DNA of 6,701 nt. It comes from Acidobacteriota bacterium. GTDB taxonomy: Bacteria > Acidobacteriota > Terriglobia > Terriglobales > Acidobacteriaceae. Each line of letters begins with the position of its first letter. The stretch's first letter is position 1. The position numbers were made by a program, and so were the translations under genes. The stretch is from contig JAJYBW010000189.1 in the NCBI GenBank assembly GCA_021778815.1, positions 1 to 6,701 on the forward strand, read 5' to 3'. Under the pieces are notes generated by a model, which saw only the letters and a program-made list of their open reading frames with translations, made no database searches and was not told the origin of the DNA. Positions 1 through 5,224 of this stretch are shown piece by piece.

Positions 1-831
1 GTGCGCGATGTGTTTTTCAACACCGCCCAGGTGCTCGAAATCAACGATCAAACCAGCGGTCTCGGCATCGTCCTGACCCAGACGCGCCTGCGCGGGATTC
101 TGCGCGGCAATTCTGCCGGCCAAACGGAAATCATCGACATTCTTCCGGATGAACGCATTCAAACCGGCGAGCAAGTGATCACCAGCGGCGGCGATAGCGT
201 GTATCCCTCCGGGCTGCCGGTCGGCACCGTGGAGCGCGTAGTCAATGATCCCGAGCGCAATCCCTACGTGGCCGTTATTGTTCGTCCCGCGGTGAACCTG
301 TCGCGGTTGGATGAGGTGCTGGTGATCACGCAAACACAAAACACCATGCCGGCCAGCATGCAGCAGGATATTGCCACCAGCGAGCAGAAGGCTGCCGACA
401 TTCTGGCGCAGCGGCTGCCGAGTGTGCCTCCGCCCGCAACCGTCGGTCCGGATGGCAAACCGATCAACGCCAATTCGCCGCCGCCCCCGGTTCGTCCCCC
501 GGCTTCGCTGCATCCGGATCAGTTCACTCCGGATGCGACTCCGCCCGCCTCGTCTCTGACTCCGGGGGCCACTTATCCCGCCCAGGTTTACCCCGCGCAA
601 GCGCCTCCAGTGGCCACGGGACACGCGAACACCCCCGCCTCACCGGCGTCGAAGCCCGCGATACCCCAGTCCAAGCCGGCCACTTTGCAGCCGAAAGCTA
701 CGACGACTCCCTCCAGGCCAGCCAAGCGTGGCAACCCCGCCGCGCCGGCAAGCACGACCGAGCATCCGAAAGCGGTACAGCACCCGGCCGCTTCCCCCCA
801 GGCAACCACGACACAGGAGCCGCAGAACTAA
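1..831 (+). CDS. mreC: Rod shape-determining protein MreC, 3' part (5' end outside window)
   Basis: MreC is a bitopic inner-membrane protein whose periplasmic domain links MreB to the PBP2-RodA elongation machine. Only its C-terminal part is present. The visible 276 codons begin inside the beta-domain, so the GTG at position 1 is most likely an internal valine codon and not a start. The core, about residues 1-110, shows the family pattern: a TSG..GL segment that here reads ITSGGDSVYPSGLPVGTVE (residues 60-78), followed by a V.PA..LSRLDEVLV ending. Residues 111-276 form a long Pro/Ala/Thr-rich tail with poly-Pro runs near residue 160, probably disordered and periplasmic; many MreC proteins end soon after the core. 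The stop TAA (829-831) overlaps the mreD ATG, so the two genes are almost certainly co-transcribed. The N-terminal membrane helix and coiled coil are not in view. Confidence 0.9.
   Translation: MRDVFFNTAQVLEINDQTSGLGIVLTQTRLRGILRGNSAGQTEIIDILPDERIQTGEQVITSGGDSVYPSGLPVGTVERVVNDPERNPYVAVIVRPAVNLSRLDEVLVITQTQNTMPASMQQDIATSEQKAADILAQRLPSVPPPATVGPDGKPINANSPPPPVRPPASLHPDQFTPDATPPASSLTPGATYPAQVYPAQAPPVATGHANTPASPASKPAIPQSKPATLQPKATTTPSRPAKRGNPAAPASTTEHPKAVQHPAASPQATTTQEPQN
815..819 (+). promoter_or_regulatory. Shine-Dalgarno site for mreD inside the mreC 3' end
   Basis: An AGGAG core lies 11 nt before the ATG at 831, inside the last codons of mreC. Together with the TAATG stop/start overlap it supports ATG 831 over the later in-frame ATG at 864 as the mreD start, and it suggests translational coupling of the two genes. 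Confidence 0.6.
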
Positions 832-1352
832 TGGCCCTTCTGCCCCAGCGCTCGCGTCGAGAGATGGAAGAACACCGCTTCCATCCGGTCGTCCTGATTC
901 TCGTTCCGCTGATTGCCATCTTTTTGCAGGCCTACATTCCGCTGCGTTTTCCGTCCTTCAACGTTCTCAATCTGCCGGCCTTAGTGGTCATTTATTTTTC
1001 CGTCTCGCGCCGTAATCCCATCGGCGGTACGCTGCTCGGCATGGTCATCGGCATCCTTCAAGACGCCATGACGCACCTGCCTCTCGGCATCAACGGCATC
1101 ATCGATTGCATTCTTGGCTATCTCGCGGCCTCCATCGGCCTGCGCATCGATGTCGATAATCCCGGCACCCGGCTGATTATGAATTTCAGTTTCATCCTAC
1201 TGGCCAGCACCCTGCACGTGTTGATCCTGCGGCGGCTGATTGGCATTCATGAGCACTGGTATGGACTGCACGACCTGGTTCGCGCGCTGGTCAACGCACT
1301 GGTGGGGGTAGCCCTTTTTGCACTGTTTGACCGCCTTCGCCAGCGCGAATAA
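831..1352 (+). CDS. mreD: Rod shape-determining membrane protein MreD
   Basis: MreD is an integral membrane protein that works with MreC and MreB in the elongation complex; its exact molecular role is unsettled. The 173 residues match the usual family length (about 160-180). About six hydrophobic segments are visible, near residues 19-38, 45-59, 63-80, 88-104, 113-133 and 149-166. The most diagnostic stretch is GMVIGILQDAMTHLPLGING (70-89), the G...G..QD pattern of MreD with Asp78 within the membrane region. The start at 831 is supported by an AGGAG site and the one-base overlap with mreC. Residue 12 is an alternative Met (ATG at 864), but the spacing favours 831. A gap of 39 nt separates the stop from mrdA. 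Nothing is truncated or odd. Confidence 0.93.
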   Translation: MALLPQRSRREMEEHRFHPVVLILVPLIAIFLQAYIPLRFPSFNVLNLPALVVIYFSVSRRNPIGGTLLGMVIGILQDAMTHLPLGINGIIDCILGYLAASIGLRIDVDNPGTRLIMNFSFILLASTLHVLILRRLIGIHEHWYGLHDLVRALVNALVGVALFALFDRLRQRE

Positions 1353-1391
1353 CGCGGTGAATCGGGAGTATCCTAGAGGCAATCCTTCCCC

Positions 1392-3551
1392 ATGGCTGGC
1401 ACATATAACAAAGACGATCGAATTCCCACGATCAAGCTGACGGTGATGCAGTACATCATCGCGGCGATCCTGGTGATTCTTGTCTCCGGCCTGTGGCGAT
1501 TGCAAGTGCTGGGCGCGCAAAACTATCGCGCGCTCGCGGAAGCGAATCGCATTCGCAAGGTTCCCATCCTGGCCCCGCGCGGAAAAATCTACGATCGCGA
1601 TGGCCGACTGCTGGTCGACAATTATCCCTCCGTCACCTGCTTCCTGGTTCCAGAGCAGGCCCGCAATCTTGACGCCGATTTGCCCCTGATCGCGGATGGA
1701 TTGCACATGCAGATCGACCAGTTGCAGGCGATCCTGCTGCGCTATCGCCATCAACCCAAATATCAACCCATCCCGCTGCGGCAGGACATCGCGCCGGACG
1801 AGCAGGCCTTCATCGCCGCCCATGCCAATGAGTTGCCGGAGTTGGAAACCATTGAGGAGCAGCGGCGGCTTTATCCCAGCAATGGATTTGCAGCACACCT
1901 GATCGGTTACGTCGGCGAAGTTTCCGAAGACATGCTCGACGATCCTCGCTATGCCTTCTATCAACCTGGCGATGTTGTTGGCCGCTCCGGTGTTGAGGAG
2001 TCGTACGATCCGGTCCTGCGCGGTCAGGATGGTTCTCGCGACGTGATCGTCGATAGCCATGGACGCGAACTTGGTGCGCTCGGCATCGAGCCCGCAACGC
2101 CGGGAAAATCCATTAAGCTCACCATCGATCTCGATGTGCAGAAAGCTGCGGAAGAGGCGTTAGGCCCGCGCCAGGGTGCGATTATCGCCATCGATCCGCG
2201 CAGCGGCGAAGTGCTCGCCATGGTCAGCCATCCGACCTTCGATCCCAATCAGTTTGCCATCCGCATCCATCGCAACGAGTGGAACAAGCTCATCACGGAT
2301 CCTGATCATCCGCTGATGAACAAAGCTATCCAGGCCCAGCTCGCTCCCGGTTCGACCTTCAAAATTATTGAAGCCATAGCCGGCCTGCAGGAAGGCATCG
2401 CCGAAGACCTGAAAGTTGATTGTCACGGCGGCGCCGTTTTCTACGGACGCTATTTCAAGTGCTGGATCACGGCTCGCCATACTTCGCACGGCATCACCGA
2501 CATCACCAAGGGCATTTATCAGTCCTGCGATGTTTTCTTCTACACGCTCGCGGAAAAAATGGGCATCGACATGATCGCGAAGTGGGCGCACATGTTCGGC
2601 CTGGGCCAAAAGACCGGCATCGATCTGCCGAATGAAGCGGCTGGGATCGTGCCCTCGCCGGAATGGAAGATGCGAAATTACCACCAGAAGTGGTTTGCCG
2701 GTGAAACCATCTCGGTCGGAATCGGTCAGGGTGCGCTGGCCGTCACTCCCATCCAACTCGTGCGCGCTCTGGCGGGAATCGGCTCCGGCGGTGTTCTCAA
2801 ACGCCCTCATGTTGTCTTTCCGGATGAAGTACCTGCGGATTTGAAGGAATATTACAGGGATCAGTTTCCCGGCTCCGGCGATCAAAATATCCACATCGAC
2901 CCTGCCAATTGGCAAACCGTGACCGACGCCATGGCTCAGGTCGTCACGTTTGCGGGAACCGCCGGCTTCGCACAATTGCAGGGCATCGACTTTGCCGGCA
3001 AAACCGGCAGCGCCCAGATCGTCAGCAACGCCTATAAAGCGTCTGTCGGCGGCGGCGCAAAGCTGAACGATACCGCCTGGTTTGTCGGCATGTCGCCGCG
3101 CAGAAACCCGGAAATTGCGGTTGTCGTGATGTGGCAGAACGGTTCCGAAGGATATTTCAGCGCGCGTCTTGCGGCCCGCGTTATCGAGGCCTATGTGGAC
3201 AAAGAGCGCCTTCGCGACCACAACCTGATGCAGGTCGCCGCCAAGGCAAATCCCGAAGCGGTCAAACCTGCGTCGCCCGTGCCCGCCGCGCCCGCGAAGG
3301 ACAAATCTGCGCCCGAGACTGCCAAGCCAAAATCTGTAGGTAAGCTGCATCATCCTCGCGTCGCAGGCGCTCCTCCGACGGAAATGGCCGCGCTCTGGAC
3401 CAGCAACCTCGCCCATCCGGCGGACCCGCAGGCGAAGCAACTTCCTCCGCGCATCAGCGCAGCCTTTTCCATGCCCAAAGGCAAAACCCTGCAGGCCGGA
3501 ACATTTCTCCTTCCGCCTCCTCCGCAAGGAAAAGCCAGTCGTGTGCCATAG
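1392..3551 (+). CDS. mrdA: Penicillin-binding protein 2 (elongation-specific transpeptidase) with extended C-terminal tail
   Basis: This is a class B penicillin-binding protein: a membrane-anchored D,D-transpeptidase that cross-links the glycan strands made by RodA during lateral wall growth and is a beta-lactam target. It has a short cytoplasmic N-terminus, one membrane helix (about residues 17-35), then the pedestal domain opening with PRGKIYDRDG (62-71). The transpeptidase domain carries the active-site STFK (Ser321, Lys324), SCD (378-380, the SxD form usual in PBP2) and KTG (537-539). It also has the conserved VGIGQGALAVTP block between the second and third motifs. The catalytic fold ends near residue 603. 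About 115 more residues follow, rich in Ala/Pro/Lys and ending in a poly-Pro segment, which makes the protein 719 aa against 633 for E. coli PBP2. Upstream, AGAGG (1375-1379) is a plausible ribosome site 12 nt before the ATG. The mreCD-mrdA-rodA context supports PBP2 over the divisome protein FtsI. Confidence 0.95.
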   Translation: MAGTYNKDDRIPTIKLTVMQYIIAAILVILVSGLWRLQVLGAQNYRALAEANRIRKVPILAPRGKIYDRDGRLLVDNYPSVTCFLVPEQARNLDADLPLIADGLHMQIDQLQAILLRYRHQPKYQPIPLRQDIAPDEQAFIAAHANELPELETIEEQRRLYPSNGFAAHLIGYVGEVSEDMLDDPRYAFYQPGDVVGRSGVEESYDPVLRGQDGSRDVIVDSHGRELGALGIEPATPGKSIKLTIDLDVQKAAEEALGPRQGAIIAIDPRSGEVLAMVSHPTFDPNQFAIRIHRNEWNKLITDPDHPLMNKAIQAQLAPGSTFKIIEAIAGLQEGIAEDLKVDCHGGAVFYGRYFKCWITARHTSHGITDITKGIYQSCDVFFYTLAEKMGIDMIAKWAHMFGLGQKTGIDLPNEAAGIVPSPEWKMRNYHQKWFAGETISVGIGQGALAVTPIQLVRALAGIGSGGVLKRPHVVFPDEVPADLKEYYRDQFPGSGDQNIHIDPANWQTVTDAMAQVVTFAGTAGFAQLQGIDFAGKTGSAQIVSNAYKASVGGGAKLNDTAWFVGMSPRRNPEIAVVVMWQNGSEGYFSARLAARVIEAYVDKERLRDHNLMQVAAKANPEAVKPASPVPAAPAKDKSAPETAKPKSVGKLHHPRVAGAPPTEMAALWTSNLAHPADPQAKQLPPRISAAFSMPKGKTLQAGTFLLPPPPQGKASRVP

Positions 3552-3558
3552 TGAGAAT

Positions 3559-3639
3559 CGTCAGCCTGAGTGCGGCGAAGGATCTCTGTATCTTATGAGG
3601 AACGTGATGCAAAGATCCTTCGCTTCGCTCAGAATGACG
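3559..3639 (+). repeat. REP-like imperfect palindrome between mrdA and rodA
   Basis: The left arm (3559-3590) and the reverse complement of the right arm (3608-3639) match at 25 of 32 positions, separated by a 17-nt spacer. The core shared by both arms is gcgaaggatct. It lies just after the mrdA stop and would form a long RNA hairpin in an mrdA-rodA transcript. The sequence resembles a 'gtcattctgagcgaagcga' type repeat that I recall as dispersed in intergenic regions of Acidobacteriota and other phyla; that identification is from memory. No U-run follows the right arm, so it does not look like an intrinsic terminator. Confidence 0.7.
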
Positions 3640-3666
3640 AGCTATAAAATTTGAACTGACCTAGCC

Positions 3667-4761
3667 ATGCGTAGATTTCTTTCCTATCGCGATTTCGACT
3701 GGACCCTGATGGCGTTTGTAGTGGCGCTGTCGGTGATCAGCGTATTGGAAATCTATAGCGCCACGCTGCACACAAAGTTTGTCCACTTCGATGAAAAGCA
3801 GATGCTGTGGCTGGCCGGCGGCTTTGTCAGCATGTTTATTCTGTCGCTCATCGATTACCACATCCTGCTCGATATCGCGGTGTGGGCCTATGGATTCTGC
3901 CTGGTCTCGCTGGTCGCGGTCCTGGCCGTTGGCACCAAAGTGTTGGGCGCGCGGCGCTGGATCCACCTGCCCGGCGGCATTCACTTTCAGCCATCGGAGT
4001 GGGTCAAGCTTATTCTTATCGTCGTGCTGGCTCGATTTTTCTCGAACCTCAGCGGCCGCGACCTCACATGGAAAGACATCTTCAAGGCGATGGCTCTCGT
4101 CGGTCTTCCCATGCTGCTGGTACTCAAGCAGCCCGATCTTGGAACCGCCCTCACCTATGCCCCAGTGCTGCTGGTCGGGTTATTTCTCGGGGGGATTCGC
4201 TTCAAACATGCGGCGATCCTGTGCATTGCCGCCTCGCTGGCGCTGGTGCCCGCCTGGTACAAGGTGCTGAAGCCCTACCAGAAGCAGCGGCTCACCAGCT
4301 TCATGTCGCCGGATAACGATCCCCGCGGCAGCGGCTACCAGATTCGCCAATCCCTGATCGCCGTCGGTTCCGGCGGCATCTGGGGACAGGGGGCGGAGAA
4401 GGGAACTCAGACCCAGGGCGACTTCCTCCCCATTCCCTATACCGACTTCATCTTTGCCGCGTTTTGCGAGGAGCACGGATTGGCGGGAGCCATCTTCGTC
4501 CTGCTGTTATACTTCTTGTTGTTGATGCGTTTGGTCCAAAACGCTCAAACCGCCGCTGACCTGCCCGGCACTTTGATTATTATGGGGGTCGTGGCCGTCC
4601 TGATTTTTCAGATCGCGGTCAATGTGGGCATGGTCATCGGCTTTATGCCGGTCACCGGTATACCGTTGCCCTTAATGAGTTATGGTGGCTCATCGGTTTT
4701 ATTTACGTTCCTGGCCCTTGGCATCGTCATGAACATCCGCATGAGTCGCTTTGTTAATTAG
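3667..4761 (+). CDS. rodA: Rod shape-determining protein RodA, SEDS peptidoglycan glycosyltransferase
   Basis: RodA is the SEDS-family membrane enzyme that polymerises lipid II into glycan strands, working as a pair with PBP2, encoded just upstream. The 364 residues match the family length (E. coli RodA is 370). About ten hydrophobic segments are visible. Conserved blocks are all present: GARRWI (94-99), FQPSEWVKL (107-115, with Glu111), KQPDLGTAL (154-162), the large periplasmic loop with GSGYQIRQSL (221-230), and PYTDFIFA.FCEEHGL (257-272). Asp260 in that last block aligns with the essential Asp262 of E. coli RodA. The block starting NVGMVIGFMPVTGIPLPLMS (319-338) and ending in YGGSS is also intact. 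The start at 3667 keeps the usual RDFDW N-terminus; the next in-frame ATG (3709) would remove it. No clear Shine-Dalgarno precedes the ATG, which is unusual beside its neighbours. RodA is favoured over FtsW by the neighbours and the short termini. Confidence 0.96.
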   Translation: MRRFLSYRDFDWTLMAFVVALSVISVLEIYSATLHTKFVHFDEKQMLWLAGGFVSMFILSLIDYHILLDIAVWAYGFCLVSLVAVLAVGTKVLGARRWIHLPGGIHFQPSEWVKLILIVVLARFFSNLSGRDLTWKDIFKAMALVGLPMLLVLKQPDLGTALTYAPVLLVGLFLGGIRFKHAAILCIAASLALVPAWYKVLKPYQKQRLTSFMSPDNDPRGSGYQIRQSLIAVGSGGIWGQGAEKGTQTQGDFLPIPYTDFIFAAFCEEHGLAGAIFVLLLYFLLLMRLVQNAQTAADLPGTLIIMGVVAVLIFQIAVNVGMVIGFMPVTGIPLPLMSYGGSSVLFTFLALGIVMNIRMSRFVN

Positions 4762-4765
4762 CACT

Positions 4766-4803
4766 ACCCTCTGGCGCATCCGCAGGCCGCGTCAGGGTTT
4801 TTT
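4766..4803 (+). terminator. Possible intrinsic terminator after rodA
   Basis: Starting four bases after the rodA stop, ACCCT (4766-4770) can pair with AGGGT (4794-4798), with an inner GCG/CGC pairing, directly followed by six T residues (4798-4803). The stem is short and interrupted by a 3x3 mismatch, so efficiency may be low. Its place at the end of the mre/mrd genes makes it a sensible operon end. Confidence 0.4.
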
Positions 4804-4929
4804 AGATGTACGCATCCGCTCGCTGCATCGGAAGGTCCGGTGGCATGGATGCGAATAGAAGTTTTTCTCGGTCAGGCAGATTCCAACCGAGACCAGGCAG
4901 GTTCGATCGAATGCACGCAGTTACCGTAA

Positions 4930-4958
4930 TTGGACTGGAAACGGCCCCACCCTACAAC
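4930..4958 (+). promoter_or_regulatory. Weak sigma-70-like promoter candidate for the RNase E/G gene
   Basis: TGGACT (4931-4936) resembles a -35 box at four of six positions, and TACAAC (4953-4958) matches a -10 box at four of six, with a 16-nt spacer. It would give a leader of about 260 nt before the ATG at 5225. Matches this good occur by chance, so this is only the best candidate I could find in the region after the rodA terminator. Confidence 0.2.
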
Positions 4959-5216
4959 AGGGAAGCAGTGGCCACAAAGTCCTTGTGTGCCGTTCTTTCA
5001 CGTCGCAGTCAAGATTCTTCGCTTCCACCGCCATCCCGCCTCCGCGGGACATTTCCACTCTGGCCAAAAGCAAGTTTCACGTCCGCCGCGTCTTCAGAAC
5101 AATCCCTCGATTCAACCGCTCTCGTCCCGGTCGTCGCGCTCGGTACTCCATAGCGCGCTGAAATCTGCCTCTCCATACCCCCGAGTCCGCCGCCTGCAAT
5201 GGCATCGGACTGGAAT

Positions 5217-5220
5217 GAGG
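5217..5220 (+). promoter_or_regulatory. Ribosome binding site deciding the RNase E/G start
   Basis: GAGG sits only 4 nt before the ATG at 5225, a rather tight spacing. An in-frame TGA at 5216-5218 overlaps this site, so translation in this frame cannot begin further upstream and ATG 5225 is the first possible start. The residue numbering that results matches the E. coli RNase E register exactly. Confidence 0.5.
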
Positions 5221-5224
5221 CAGC

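Larger units (their letters stand above)
4804..5224 (+). other. Gene-free region; probable promoter and leader of the RNase E/G gene
   Basis: No frame in these 421 bases shows a recognisable protein; the open frames here are low in conserved features and look like noise. What can be seen are short inverted repeats able to form hairpins: 4811-4817 with 4847-4853 (cgcatcc/ggatgcg), 4866-4872 with 4886-4892 (tctcggt/accgaga), 5034-5039 with 5044-5049 (tcccgc/gcggga, 4-nt loop), and 5135-5140 with 5152-5157 (cgcgct/agcgcg). The stretch from about 5000 to 5190 is pyrimidine-rich on this strand. A 14-nt match to the palindrome upstream of rodA lies at 5012-5025. A weak promoter-like pair is listed separately. 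Confidence 0.5.

Noticed and set aside
1197..2060. A 287-codon minus-strand open frame across the mreD-mrdA junction
   Set aside because: It is antisense to two well-supported genes with no recognisable motif.
2160..3527. A 455-codon open frame on the minus strand opposite mrdA
   Set aside because: It lies wholly antisense to a gene with clear catalytic motifs, shows no recognisable domain, and long antisense frames are common in GC-rich coding DNA.
3643..3648. TATAAA before rodA as a -10 promoter box
   Set aside because: No acceptable -35 box is found at the right spacing; the best match overlaps the palindrome arm and is poor, so a separate rodA promoter is not supported.
3595..3654. A 19-codon frame encoding a peptide containing SFASLRMT
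   Set aside because: It is simply the right arm of the palindrome read in one frame; such peptides are a typical spurious product of this repeat.
4811..4853. A second terminator hairpin after rodA
   Set aside because: The 7-bp stem is not followed by a T-run, so it is kept only as a possible leader structure.
4806..5153. A 115-codon + strand frame between rodA and the RNase gene
   Set aside because: No ribosome site, no recognisable domain, and a composition like translated noncoding sequence; it also overlaps other equally poor frames.
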